Assembly: GCA_021845575.1 (NCBI GenBank)
Contig: JAJZVQ010000004.1
Location: 1 to 36,665 of the forward strand
Direction: 5' to 3'
Length of the DNA: 36,665 nucleotides
Source of the DNA: Microcaldota archaeon
Lineage (GTDB): Archaea > Micrarchaeota > Micrarchaeia > Micrarchaeales > Micrarchaeaceae
Positions 15,432 through 24,637 of the stretch are shown here, piece after piece. Position 1 is the first letter of the stretch; each line of letters opens with the position of its first letter. The notes under the pieces were generated by a model. That model was given only the letters and a program-made list of their open reading frames with translations, had not been told where the DNA came from and ran no database searches. A program made the position numbers and the translations under genes.

Positions 15432-16412
15432 TTATAGGAATTTTCCGATTAGCATATAAAGTCCTATAAAAATAGTTATTCCTGCAAAGAGGGGCGGTAT
15501 AGCGGGCAACGCCCTCTTATATTTCCTTAATATTAACATTGTGGCAAGCAATCCTGCAATAGCCCCAAAAATAACAAAAAAGCTCATTATAAAGTTCATA
15601 TAAGTTCCGTATGCTGCTATTGCAACCATAAGGGGCACTGCAAGATCCCCTGTCCCCAACCCCACTCTGGCGGCTACCGGTACAAATTTTTTCTTAAACA
15701 AATTTTTTATTGTCCTGTTTTTTATTTTTTTATAAGAGCTTTTGATTTTTTTCAATGTTTGTTTCGAAAAATTGTTTTCATGTACGCCTTCAATTTCGTT
15801 TACCGTAACCATAAATGCCAGATTATTGTCTTCGGCTATCCTTGCAAGGGAAAGCATATGTTTTGTTATAAACACTGCGATAAAGTCGTAAACTGCAAGC
15901 ACAGCCATGAATATATACGCAATGATAAAGCTGAAAGATACCCCGAGAAGCACTCCGGCCCCGACACTTGCAACAATGGCAGCAGTGTTTCTCATAAACG
16001 CCCATTTATTTTTTGCAAATACAAAAACCAATGCCACCCCAATCGCCGCAATAACCGAAATTCCTATCGAATTCCCGTAAATGTACAGCGAAGAGTTTGG
16101 AATGATGAGAGTAAAAATTATCGAAAACACTATCAACGAAGTTATAAAAATCAATACTCCTTCATATACTCTAAAAAGCAGGCTAAGATTAAAGAATTTA
16201 AAAAGCAGCAGTAGTATTATGCTCATTATGACTATAATTCCAACATAATAAATTATGTCATATACCGAACTAAGTACAACGGCGCTCTGAATCTGTGAAT
16301 ATGTCGCTCCGCTGAACATTATAGCGGCGAGAAACATCCCGAAAAATTGAACTATCAGAAACATTATAACTATCTGTATTAGCTGCCTGTATTCAATGAC
16401 CTTAAATTCCAA
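15432..16412 (-). CDS. Presenilin/signal-peptide-peptidase-type intramembrane aspartyl protease
   Basis: Membrane protease of family A22 that cuts transmembrane segments. The two catalytic Asp motifs are present: YD at Tyr175-Asp176 and GLGTGD ending at Asp256. The PAL-type motif is ALPAIPP at about 301-307. About nine hydrophobic segments are visible, with a basic cytoplasmic loop at 212-245 between the catalytic helices. The length of 326 fits archaeal presenilin homologs. It stands alone, convergent with the radical SAM gene. In this organism it could clear signal peptides; that is inference. Confidence 0.88.
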   Translation of the reverse strand: MEFKVIEYRQLIQIVIMFLIVQFFGMFLAAIMFSGATYSQIQSAVVLSSVYDIIYYVGIIVIMSIILLLLFKFFNLSLLFRVYEGVLIFITSLIVFSIIFTLIIPNSSLYIYGNSIGISVIAAIGVALVFVFAKNKWAFMRNTAAIVASVGAGVLLGVSFSFIIAYIFMAVLAVYDFIAVFITKHMLSLARIAEDNNLAFMVTVNEIEGVHENNFSKQTLKKIKSSYKKIKNRTIKNLFKKKFVPVAARVGLGTGDLAVPLMVAIAAYGTYMNFIMSFFVIFGAIAGLLATMLILRKYKRALPAIPPLFAGITIFIGLYMLIGKFL

Positions 16413-16654
16413 AATATCACTTTTGTCAAGTATCTTGTCTAATCTATATATTATTTGTTATTATTTGCAGAGAGTTTGATACCATAAATAAAGCAGATTA
16501 ATTTTTACTTTGTGCCATTGTTTATTCAATGCCTCATGTTTATAAATCGACTTGGTTGTTATAAAAAGGCTTTATCAACATACACTGCACAAAACCCCTC
16601 TACACAAAAAATTTAAATAGTTTTTTAATTAATTGATTAATAATTGGTGGGAGT

Positions 16655-17164
16655 ATGGATGCGAATAATAAATTTAATACAAAAGCGATTGGAATAGATA
16701 AAACAGCAGAAGATTTTATAAACAAGCTATTTCGAAAAGAGAACAAAGAAATCGATGTAATCAAAAATATGCTAAATTCATTCTCTATTAATGCCTTAGA
16801 TATAACTACAACAAAATATGACATATTAAACAAAATTAACAACAATTTAAAAGAAGTATATTTATTCTATGCAAGAAAAGAAAACGAAATAGCCGAAGAA
16901 GAATCCGTAGATTTGAAGAAAATAGGTATTTTGAACGGCTTATATGCGGCATATTTCACAAATCTGCAAAAGATATCAATCGATTTTCTTGCTCTAAAAG
17001 TCAATTTCCTAAGGAAAGAGATTGACTCTAAAATGATAGGAAATGAAACACATTGGCTTTTAGAGATATCGGATAAGGGAAAACTGCTGGCGCGGAAAAA
17101 AATCTCGAAAAATTATATAAGTTTTTTAAGGGACAAGAAGAATGAAGGGCTGGAATTCCTGTAA
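16655..17164 (+). CDS. Uncharacterised protein, probably alpha-helical
   Basis: I do not recognise this 169-residue protein. It is charged and rich in Lys, Asn, Ile and Glu, with long amphipathic helices predicted at about 15-45, 55-90 and 95-135. No Cys, signal peptide, membrane helix or catalytic motif is seen. A GGTGGGAG site precedes the ATG, and TATA-like TTTAAATAG lies about 40 nt upstream, so it is very likely expressed. Its stop is separated by one base from the stop of the converging downstream gene. The 240-bp gap upstream holds nothing else I can identify. Confidence 0.6.
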   Translation: MDANNKFNTKAIGIDKTAEDFINKLFRKENKEIDVIKNMLNSFSINALDITTTKYDILNKINNNLKEVYLFYARKENEIAEEESVDLKKIGILNGLYAAYFTNLQKISIDFLALKVNFLRKEIDSKMIGNETHWLLEISDKGKLLARKKISKNYISFLRDKKNEGLEFL

Positions 17165-17165
17165 T

Positions 17166-17675
17166 CTATTTTTCATCGTTTCCAAACCCCTTCATTACCC
17201 TTTCCCCCATCTCCTTCCTATTTTGAAGTTGCTCGTTTAATTTTTTGATCTCCTCCTGGTTCATAACTTTTTCTAATATATATTTAGAGTATGCAGATGA
17301 GATATCTGATATATCAAGCAGTATAGATTGCAATTCAGGAGTTTTTAACTGTAGCTCCTTTTCCGGCCTTAATACTTCTACCCCTATTGGGACATAATCA
17401 AATATGGTTTTTATAACAGAACCAAAATTCTCAAATAACAGGGTAACTACGGCACTCGTTATGAAAACCCCATTCTTCTCTAATGGGTCATGTATCCTTC
17501 CATATCCATACACAACGCCCTTCTCTTTCAATAATTTGTTGTTTATCAAGTCAACAAGTACCGGCTGCAATTTCTCTTTTTCATTGCTTTGAATATCAAA
17601 ATAGAACTTTACCAATATACCTCCTTTCGATATCTTTTCCTCAGTTATAATCTCCATGTCTGTCTTTTTTGCCAT
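17166..17675 (-). CDS. Uncharacterised soluble protein downstream of hisS
   Basis: A 169-residue protein I cannot assign to a named family. An alpha/beta N-terminal part (about 1-110) contains GGILVKFYFDI, GVVYGYGRIHDP and TSAVVTLLFENFG, and is followed by a helical, charged C-terminal tail (about 110-169). It starts 7 nt after the hisS stop, so it is the last gene of the geranylgeranyl reductase-rpoK-thioredoxin-hisS run. The beta-strand pattern is that of a real folded protein. No active-site motif is evident. Confidence 0.65.
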   Translation of the reverse strand: MAKKTDMEIITEEKISKGGILVKFYFDIQSNEKEKLQPVLVDLINNKLLKEKGVVYGYGRIHDPLEKNGVFITSAVVTLLFENFGSVIKTIFDYVPIGVEVLRPEKELQLKTPELQSILLDISDISSAYSKYILEKVMNQEEIKKLNEQLQNRKEMGERVMKGFGNDEK

Positions 17676-17682
17676 AATACCA

Positions 17683-18948
17683 TCATTGCTTTAATTTATA
17701 AATTACCTCATCTATCTTCATCAATTCCTCTTTACCGTCTATCAAATTCCTAATTTTTACCATTTTTGTCTTTTCTTCGCTATCTCCTATTATAATTGCA
17801 AAAGCAACATTTAAGGCATTTGCATGGGCAAGTTGATTCGCTATATTTCTCTGAGCAAGGTTTATCTCGGTATTTATTCCATTATTCCTTAATGCATTAG
17901 CAACTTCTAGCGCATAATTGAAATTGTTTTCTTTTATATAATTTATAATCACTTTAGAATAGGTATATTGCAGCGAAGACGAGAAATCTAGCAAATCCAA
18001 TATCCTATCTATTCCTAACGACGCACCCACTGCAGCAATGTTTTTGCCAGAAAAAATCCCTATGAGACTATCATATCTGCCCCCTGATCCTATAGAAGAT
18101 TTTATACCCTCAGCAGCAAATTCAAATATCGTAGAAGTATAATAATCAATCCCTCTTACCAGTGAAAAGTCCACTTCAATCTGGCAATTCAATTTATAAA
18201 GCTCCAGAACATCCAACATTTTCTTGAAATCGCTTATCAGTTTGCTCCCTTCCCCCAATATAGGATTTAAAATCCCGAGTTTTTCGTCATTTTTTCCATC
18301 AAAACTTATTATGCGGATAAGTTGTTCAATGGTGTCCTGCTGTATTCCTAAATCAGAGAGCTGTTTCACCACGTCTTCAGTACCTATCTTGTCCAGCTTA
18401 TCCATAATTCTGAAAATAGAATGATGGAGATCTTTTTCGACTCCTATCCTATCCAATATAGCATCGACAAATCTTCTATCATTTATTCTTAATTTGTACT
18501 TGATACCTACTTCTTCAAGTGCTTTCATCGCTGTTGCCATAACCTCTACATCTGTATATATCTGGCTTCCGCCGAGTATGTCTATATCAGCCTGAGTAAA
18601 TTCCCTGTACCTGTTTTTTTGTGGTTCATCCCTTCTCCACACATTGCCTATATAATATCTTTTAAATGGCAATGGCAACTCCTGATGCATTGCATAATAC
18701 CTTGCAAGCGACAGTGTATGGTCATATCTCAATCCGATATTTTCGTCTTTTAGTTCGTATATAAGCTTATTTTCCTCTCCTATCGCATTTTTTGCCTTAA
18801 GTACCTCTAACGATTCAAATGAAGGTGTATTAATAATCAAAAATCCAAATTTTTGATACACTGATTCTATTTTTTTTATTAATTCGTTTTTAATCAATGC
18901 TTCATTCGGAAGTAAATCCCTAACACCCCGCGGAAATTGTACCTCCAT
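17683..18948 (-). CDS. hisS: Histidyl-tRNA synthetase
   Basis: Class II synthetase that charges tRNA-His. The catalytic core shows PRGVRDLLPNE at the N-terminus, motif 2 RYYIGNVWRRDEPQKNRYREFTQ, the HisRS-specific LVRGIDYYTSTIFEF and a GSGGRYDSLI segment, and motif 3 around AVGASLGIDRI. The C-terminal anticodon-binding domain begins near residue 330. Length 421 is normal. It follows thioredoxin by 12 nt. The SD context is weak, and GGAGGT actually overlaps the start codon. Confidence 0.92.
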   Translation of the reverse strand: MEVQFPRGVRDLLPNEALIKNELIKKIESVYQKFGFLIINTPSFESLEVLKAKNAIGEENKLIYELKDENIGLRYDHTLSLARYYAMHQELPLPFKRYYIGNVWRRDEPQKNRYREFTQADIDILGGSQIYTDVEVMATAMKALEEVGIKYKLRINDRRFVDAILDRIGVEKDLHHSIFRIMDKLDKIGTEDVVKQLSDLGIQQDTIEQLIRIISFDGKNDEKLGILNPILGEGSKLISDFKKMLDVLELYKLNCQIEVDFSLVRGIDYYTSTIFEFAAEGIKSSIGSGGRYDSLIGIFSGKNIAAVGASLGIDRILDLLDFSSSLQYTYSKVIINYIKENNFNYALEVANALRNNGINTEINLAQRNIANQLAHANALNVAFAIIIGDSEEKTKMVKIRNLIDGKEELMKIDEVIYKLKQ

Positions 18949-18960
18949 AAAACCAATTCT

Positions 18961-19287
18961 CTATTTTTTAAAATTTTCTTCAATCCATTTATTCAGCATA
19001 TTTTTGGGGTATGCGCCCACAATAAACGATTTTACTTTGCCTTCTACCACAAATAAAGTAGTAGGTATGCTCATAATATTGTATTTTTCTGCTATCTTCT
19101 GGTTTTCGTCTACATTTACCTTGACAAATTTTATCTTCCCATCATAATCCTTTGAAGTCTCTTCCATTATCGGGGAATATGCACGACATGGCCCGCACCA
19201 TTCAGCCCATGCATCTACTATAACTGGTATACCAGATTTCAACACCTCTTTTTCAAAGGTACTTTCATTTACTTCGATAACACTCAT
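18961..19287 (-). CDS. trxA: Thioredoxin
   Basis: Small disulfide reductase. The active site WCGPC has Cys31 and Cys34. The fold-defining cis-Pro is in SIPTTLF at about residue 76. Length 108 matches classical thioredoxin with no signal peptide, so it is cytosolic. A GGTGAATTA sequence precedes the ATG. It lies between rpoK and hisS on one strand. No thioredoxin reductase is in the window. Confidence 0.92.
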   Translation of the reverse strand: MSVIEVNESTFEKEVLKSGIPVIVDAWAEWCGPCRAYSPIMEETSKDYDGKIKFVKVNVDENQKIAEKYNIMSIPTTLFVVEGKVKSFIVGAYPKNMLNKWIEENFKK

Positions 19288-19374
19288 TAATTCACCTTAA
19301 TAAAATTCAATATCTATCTTTTTAATAATTTCTATAATGGGGTAATAACTAAATATAATTTCTGCATTTTAGGA

Positions 19375-19566
19375 TCATTCCGCATTTTCCCCTATTTTAC
19401 CCTTGATTATTGTTATGGGGATTATATCATTTTCAAATTCCAGTTCAGCTACTTTTATCGGGTCTACCATATGCTCAGGCACCTTTATTAATGGCGGAGC
19501 ACCATATGCAAGTTGCAAAGCTCTTGCACCTATTATCCTTGCTTTTTCAAATTTTGTATATTCCAT
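19375..19566 (-). CDS. rpoK: RNA polymerase subunit K (Rpo6/Rpb6 family)
   Basis: Small subunit that helps assemble and stabilise archaeal RNA polymerase. YTKFEKARIIGARALQLAYGAPPLI matches the diagnostic RpoK core, followed by the DPIKVAELEFENDIIPITI segment. I use the ATG at 19566, which has GGTG 6 nt upstream. The longer reading from 19587 adds seven non-conserved residues and overlaps that site. It follows geranylgeranyl reductase by 17 nt. Confidence 0.92.
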   Translation of the reverse strand: MEYTKFEKARIIGARALQLAYGAPPLIKVPEHMVDPIKVAELEFENDIIPITIIKGKIGENAE

Positions 19567-19583
19567 AATTAACACCTTATCAA

Positions 19584-21020
19584 TCAAATCGGAGTAGGCT
19601 TAAAATGCTTCTTGGTTTCTTCTATCTCTTTTTTAACTTCTTCTTTCCAATGTATAAACCCTTGTATATCCTTCGGGTAGTTCTTGTATATTTCGTCTAG
19701 ACGTTTCATTTTTTTAACCGCAAAAAGCAAATTTGAGAACGCAGACAAATTCGCCGCTCCTTTCAATACCATCTTGAACTTTGACGCAAGGGTCAATTCC
19801 GGAACCCTCCCATAACTTAATTCTTCGGCTTCTTTTCCAGAAACGAAATTTTCCATGCCATAATTCAGTACGTCATTGTTAAGAGACTGTAGATATGTCC
19901 TGAACACTTCAAGCCCTGCGGTTTTGTTTCCATAAGCTTCATTAAACAATATATTATACTCCCAAAGACCTTTAATACTAACGTCATTTTTCCCTATTGC
20001 GTTTACTGCAGTTTCACCTGCAAGCACCCCTGCAGTCAAAGCGGGGCCTATTCCCCCTGCACTTATAGGATTAGGCATCGCCATGCTGTCTCCTGCGCCC
20101 ATATACCCATTGAACACAAGGCTTTCCATCTGTCTCCTTACAGTTACGGACCAATATCCCTTTCCATTATTAAATTCATCGTATATTTTGCAATTTTTTA
20201 TTACTGGGATGTATTTCACATAATTGTCTATCAAGGTATGTAAAGTGTCTTTTTTGCCAAGTTTTGCATTTCTTATTTCAAGGCTTTTTTGCTGTACGCC
20301 CAATCCTATGTTAATTCTGCCATCTTTTTTTGGGAATACCCACCCGTATCCCCCAGGTGCAAGCTCCTGATTCAAATGGATCAGAGCATTGTCAGGGTCA
20401 TAAAAAAGCTTGTCTTTATGATCCTCCTCAAATGTGCATATATATCTTCCAGTAGCCTCTATATCATCAATACTAACAAATCTGTCGATATAAGGATTTT
20501 CAGGAAGTTTCCTTCTTAAGTTTGTCGAAACACCCAATGTATCTACTGTAATCCTTGCATTTATCTCGTTATGCTGTTTTTTCGCATCCTTACCATAGAT
20601 CCCTGTAATAAACCCATTTTCCATCAATGGGCCCTCTACTTCAAATTCGGGCATATATTCTGCTCCGCTTTTTATAGCAATATCTAAAAGTTTTCTTTCG
20701 AATAAAGGCCTATTAAGTATGTATCCCTCTCCTTCAAATAGAAATTTTGATTTTAGATTAGGAGATAATGCATAAACTCCATCTACCTTTTTTTCAAGTT
20801 CAGGAAAAGAAAATTCTATTCCTGTATGTTTTTTTATAAAATCCAAATGGCTTTTAGCTACGGCGTCTCCGCAAACCCAGCCCCAGTTAGTTTTCTTCCC
20901 AACTTCTTCTTTTTTGTTTCTATCTAATAAAAGGACTTTAAGCCCCTCTTTCGAAGCGGTTATAGCTGCAAGTGTACCTGCCATACCAGAGCCTGCGACA
21001 ATTACATCATATTTTTCCAT
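19584..21020 (-). CDS. Geranylgeranyl reductase family FAD protein
   Basis: Flavoprotein that saturates geranylgeranyl chains of archaeal membrane lipids, probably digeranylgeranylglycerophospholipid. It has an FAD dinucleotide-binding GSGMAG at about 10-15, a GGR-type PGGYGWVFPK motif near 223-232, and a second FAD motif GAGDSMAMPNPISAGGIGPALTAG near 322. The 478 residues are somewhat longer than the 390-450 usual for archaeal GGR, with the extra length at the C-terminus. GTGAATTT precedes the ATG. It heads the run with rpoK, trxA and hisS. Confidence 0.85.
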   Translation of the reverse strand: MEKYDVIVAGSGMAGTLAAITASKEGLKVLLLDRNKKEEVGKKTNWGWVCGDAVAKSHLDFIKKHTGIEFSFPELEKKVDGVYALSPNLKSKFLFEGEGYILNRPLFERKLLDIAIKSGAEYMPEFEVEGPLMENGFITGIYGKDAKKQHNEINARITVDTLGVSTNLRRKLPENPYIDRFVSIDDIEATGRYICTFEEDHKDKLFYDPDNALIHLNQELAPGGYGWVFPKKDGRINIGLGVQQKSLEIRNAKLGKKDTLHTLIDNYVKYIPVIKNCKIYDEFNNGKGYWSVTVRRQMESLVFNGYMGAGDSMAMPNPISAGGIGPALTAGVLAGETAVNAIGKNDVSIKGLWEYNILFNEAYGNKTAGLEVFRTYLQSLNNDVLNYGMENFVSGKEAEELSYGRVPELTLASKFKMVLKGAANLSAFSNLLFAVKKMKRLDEIYKNYPKDIQGFIHWKEEVKKEIEETKKHFKPTPI

Positions 21021-21128
21021 AAATTCACGTAAAATAGTTTTAATATAAATTAATAATGATATTTAAAAATATTGACTTGAAGATTAAGAATAACGCTTCA
21101 ATTATTGATATTACATTTTTTAATAATT

Positions 21129-22283
21129 TTACTCAAATATTACAAGAGGAACCTCCATCTCTTCCTTATTGAGTCCTCCATGGTGTCCAGACTTATTATT
21201 TTTTAGCTGAGAGAAGGAAAAAAACATTCCCCCGTTGCCATATTTCGGCACTACTATGTGTGTTCCGAACCTGTTTCGCATATTATCTGTTACTGCAGTT
21301 TTCCCAAATAAGCCCTCTTTTATCGCATTTTCAGAATTCCAGAGTATAAAATTTTTTTCATATTTTTTTTCGAAAAACTTTTCAAATCTTTCAAACATAC
21401 TTGGCATAACATCTATAAAAACCGCCCTCGAACCCCAAGGGGGCATCGAAACAAATCGCATTATATCCGAATCCGGGCTTATGCGAAGCGTATTTTTTTT
21501 TGTAAGTGAAACCTGACCATGATCTGCTGTTATTACTAAGTAATATCCCTCTTTTTTAGCCAGTGCCAATACTTCAAAAAGACCCTTAATTGCAAGTCTT
21601 GTCAATTCAAAGGTCTCATATGAATTTGCATATACATGTTGTGCATGGTCTATGATATCCGTATACGCATAAATAAATCCAGATTCTTTTTTTATCGATT
21701 TTTTTATTTGTATTACCATATCCTGAAATGATATATATGGAACACCATTTATTTTTTCTGCAGCATCAGAATTCAGGTTCTTCTTCCATATACCCTCATG
21801 GGTTATAAGACAAAATTTTTTGTAGTTTTTTGACATTTTATAAAGATTATCGGGCTGCGGAAATAAAGTCAGAAGAATATTTTCATTTTTAGAATTTGAT
21901 TCTTTGGGCCACCACGGAATGTCAAAAACGTTCACATAGTTTCCCCTTTCTTTTATAGGTATTTTACCTGATACTATTCCGTGTTCAGCGATAGTTTTTC
22001 CACTCTCAAAACTAGCTATAACAGAAGGTGTAAATGATGGAAATATTGAACTTACTTTTTTTATTTCTGCGCCGTCAAACACTTTAAGAATTTCTTTGTC
22101 TGAATTAATTATTTTGTTTAATAAATCAAAACCTAACGCATCAATCAAAATCAATATTACTTTATCTTTTTTGGAAAATATGCCTTTTTTGTTTGCCATC
22201 TCGGTAATTATACTCAAATTACTATTTTTGTAATTGGGAAAATAGAGCCCATTCTGCTCTGCCTCTTTTTTTAATGAAGACAT
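21129..22283 (-). CDS. Alkaline-phosphatase-superfamily phosphodiesterase/nucleotide pyrophosphatase-like protein
   Basis: Probable metal-dependent phosphodiester hydrolase of the type I phosphodiesterase group. The sequence of metal ligands is present: ILIDALGFD (Asp48), a nucleophile-type FPSFTPS (Thr near 85), DIIDHAQH, TADHGQ, and a C-terminal GHHGG. No signal peptide or membrane helix is seen, so it is probably cytosolic. It follows the HAD-like gene by about 30 nt and may share its transcript. Phosphoglycerate mutase of the archaeal type is an alternative within the superfamily but lacks the expected length and motifs. Confidence 0.78.
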   Translation of the reverse strand: MSSLKKEAEQNGLYFPNYKNSNLSIITEMANKKGIFSKKDKVILILIDALGFDLLNKIINSDKEILKVFDGAEIKKVSSIFPSFTPSVIASFESGKTIAEHGIVSGKIPIKERGNYVNVFDIPWWPKESNSKNENILLTLFPQPDNLYKMSKNYKKFCLITHEGIWKKNLNSDAAEKINGVPYISFQDMVIQIKKSIKKESGFIYAYTDIIDHAQHVYANSYETFELTRLAIKGLFEVLALAKKEGYYLVITADHGQVSLTKKNTLRISPDSDIMRFVSMPPWGSRAVFIDVMPSMFERFEKFFEKKYEKNFILWNSENAIKEGLFGKTAVTDNMRNRFGTHIVVPKYGNGGMFFSFSQLKNNKSGHHGGLNKEEMEVPLVIFE

Positions 22284-22312
22284 TTTAACACGTTAACTTA
22301 AAATAAAACTAG

Positions 22313-22918
22313 CTATTTGTATCTCTTACCATATACAATTTTAGGGATTTCATCCCAGGATTTTACCCTAAAAAAATTCTGCTTCCCATCTAGTCCGGGT
22401 TCATTTCGATTATAAAGCCAATCTACTAATATAACCTTTTTATTATTCTCCAATGCAAGTTTTGCAACTTCAGGGTAATCCTCAATTATAATCTCAAAAA
22501 TATAATTAACCTTATCCTTTGCAGATTTTACAAATATTATATTATCATATTTTATTTCATGATCGCTGAGCCATTTCTTTATAATTTTTTGATTTCCCTC
22601 TGTTGCAGTAATTATATCTATTGAAAAATTTTTAGATATTTTTTCCAGAACAGAAGGAACACTATTGCTATACAATAGCATTAATTCAGAATATGGCGGT
22701 TCCCACACTTTTTTAAATAGTTCTCTGATAGCATCATGATCCAGACCTGTAGTTTTATTTAGGTTATACTCCCTTAAAAGTTCTTTTTCATCCATAATTA
22801 TATTATGCTCTTTTCTGAGAAGATCTATAAAAGGCGGCATTATATTTATTATTGTATTCTCAAGGTCCACCGCAATTCTTTTGTTCTTGGTATCCTGATT
22901 CCTATTTTTTATTGACAT
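22313..22918 (-). CDS. HAD-like protein, 5'(3')-deoxyribonucleotidase type
   Basis: Shows the HAD layout of the small nucleotidase group: motif I AVDLENT (Asp18 with Glu20), motif II DIITAT with Thr, a Lys in FVKSAKDK as motif III, and IIEDYPEVA as motif IV. The second Asp of the usual DxD is Glu here, which normally supplies the general acid/base, so activity may be weak or altered. Length 201 fits. There is no clear ribosome binding site, and a TATA-like stretch lies close upstream, so the mRNA may be leaderless. It is separated from sufU by 69 nt. Confidence 0.65.
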   Translation of the reverse strand: MSIKNRNQDTKNKRIAVDLENTIINIMPPFIDLLRKEHNIIMDEKELLREYNLNKTTGLDHDAIRELFKKVWEPPYSELMLLYSNSVPSVLEKISKNFSIDIITATEGNQKIIKKWLSDHEIKYDNIIFVKSAKDKVNYIFEIIIEDYPEVAKLALENNKKVILVDWLYNRNEPGLDGKQNFFRVKSWDEIPKIVYGKRYK

Positions 22919-22987
22919 ATTATTATTTAGCTAAAAGAATTTAAAAAGGTTAACTTATAAAATTTATATACAACAAAACGAATTTAT

Positions 22988-23386
22988 TCAAAGATTTGTT
23001 TCCTTTTCGGATGTTTTGTGGCTGTATAAAAATATTGCTTCCTTTACTGCCTTCAGCGATAAAGTTGCACATTTGATTCTTACCGGTCCGGGATCTATTC
23101 CTATTATCTTTTTTAAATCTTCAAAATCCATTTTTTTAACATTATTAATTTTCCTGTTTTTTATTGCTTCTGTCAATAAACTTGCCGACGCAATGCTTAT
23201 TACGCAACCATCTCCATCAAATTTTACTTCTTTAATTATTCCTTTTTCTATTTTTAAATATATTGTTATATCATCCCCGCAAACAGGGTTATACTCATGA
23301 AATGTTGCATTTGCATCATTTAGCCTTCCTTTGTTGTGCGGATGTTCGTAATTCTCTATTAAGTCCTCCGCGTAAAGATCATTCAT
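22988..23386 (-). CDS. sufU: Iron-sulfur scaffold/sulfur-transfer protein SufU (IscU-like)
   Basis: Accepts sulfur from SufS and helps deliver it to the SufBCD scaffold. The three conserved Cys are at 36 (NPVCGD), 61 (GDGCVIS) and 106 (IKCATL), with Asp38 after the first. Length 132 matches SufU/IscU, and the N-terminal YEHPHNKGRL motif is typical. It is the last gene of the suf run, 14 nt after sufS. Confidence 0.9.
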   Translation of the reverse strand: MNDLYAEDLIENYEHPHNKGRLNDANATFHEYNPVCGDDITIYLKIEKGIIKEVKFDGDGCVISIASASLLTEAIKNRKINNVKKMDFEDLKKIIGIDPGPVRIKCATLSLKAVKEAIFLYSHKTSEKETNL

Positions 23387-23400
23387 TCAAACTACCTTCA

Positions 23401-24633
23401 TTATATCTTAAATATTCTTTTCACTTTATTTATTGCATTAATAGCAATGTCAATATCCTTCTTGTCGTTATATAAATAAAAACTTATTCGGGACACGGCC
23501 CCTTTATGCAATACCTCAGTTACTAAAGGCATCGCGCAATGATGCCCCGCCCTTATCGCAATGCCCTCATCATCAAATATCTGGGAAACATCATGTGGAT
23601 GAACGCCTTTTATCCCGAAAGATATAACACCCGTTTTCACTTTAATATCGGTAGGCCCAAATAATTCAATATCTTTAATCCCAGATAGCTTATTTAATGC
23701 GTATTTTGTAAGTTCCTGTTCATGTGCATCAATATTCTCAATTCCTATTTTATTTAGATAGTCTATTGCCACCCCTAATGCTATCCCGCCTTCTATATTA
23801 GGAGTACCTGCTTCGAATTTCCAAGGCAGCGAATTCCAAGTGTAAGAGTTACGGGTAACTGTTCGTATCATATCCCCTCCCCCAAACAATGGATTCATGG
23901 CGTTTAGCACATCCGTTTTTCCGTATAAAACGCCTATCCCTGTCGGTCCAAGCATTTTATGTGCGGAAAAAGCAAAAAATTCGCAATTTATTTTTTTAAC
24001 ATCAACTTTCATGTGCGGTACTGATTGCGCACCGTCAACCATCACAATCGCATTATGTTTATGCGCCTCCCCTGTTATATATTTGACATCGTTTATGACC
24101 CCGAGAACATTAGACGCGTGTGTTACCGAGACTATTTTAGGTTCCTTTTCCAGATTTTCCTTTAAACTTTGTATATCTAATTTTTCGTTGTTGCGGTCAA
24201 GTTTTACATAATCGACAATCGCACCATTTTTCCTTGCAAGAAGAAGCCATGGCACTATATTGCTATGATGTTCCATATCCGTTATAAGTATATGGTCCCC
24301 TTTTTTAATATTTTCACCTCCCCACGACAATGCCACTGTGTTTATAGCTTCGGTAGTATTTCTCGTGTAAACAATGTTTTCAATTCCCCCTGCATTTATA
24401 AATTTTGCTGTTTTTTCCTTTGATTTAATATATTCTTCAGTAGCTTTTTCCGAAATTCGATAAATTCCTCTATGCACATTTGCATTATATTTAGAATAAT
24501 ATTCAACTATCGAACCAATGACCTGTGTTGGTTTCTGCGATGTTGCTGCATTATCTAGGTATACAAACGGCTTCCCATTTATTTTTATTGAAAGTATAGG
24601 AAAATCCCTTTTTATTTTATCTACATCAATCAT
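23401..24633 (-). CDS. sufS: Cysteine desulfurase SufS (class II)
   Basis: PLP enzyme that releases sulfur from cysteine for Fe-S cluster assembly. The PLP Lys is at about 226 in SAHKMLGPTGIG, and the persulfide Cys is at about 366 in RAGHHCAMP. The short active-site loop marks group II. ATG 24633 lies just after the sufC stop with GGATGA 5 nt upstream, and is preferred over the overlapping start at 24669. Length is 410. The pairing with SufU next door is the usual partner arrangement. Confidence 0.93.
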   Translation of the reverse strand: MIDVDKIKRDFPILSIKINGKPFVYLDNAATSQKPTQVIGSIVEYYSKYNANVHRGIYRISEKATEEYIKSKEKTAKFINAGGIENIVYTRNTTEAINTVALSWGGENIKKGDHILITDMEHHSNIVPWLLLARKNGAIVDYVKLDRNNEKLDIQSLKENLEKEPKIVSVTHASNVLGVINDVKYITGEAHKHNAIVMVDGAQSVPHMKVDVKKINCEFFAFSAHKMLGPTGIGVLYGKTDVLNAMNPLFGGGDMIRTVTRNSYTWNSLPWKFEAGTPNIEGGIALGVAIDYLNKIGIENIDAHEQELTKYALNKLSGIKDIELFGPTDIKVKTGVISFGIKGVHPHDVSQIFDDEGIAIRAGHHCAMPLVTEVLHKGAVSRISFYLYNDKKDIDIAINAINKVKRIFKI

Positions 24634-24637
24634 AAAT

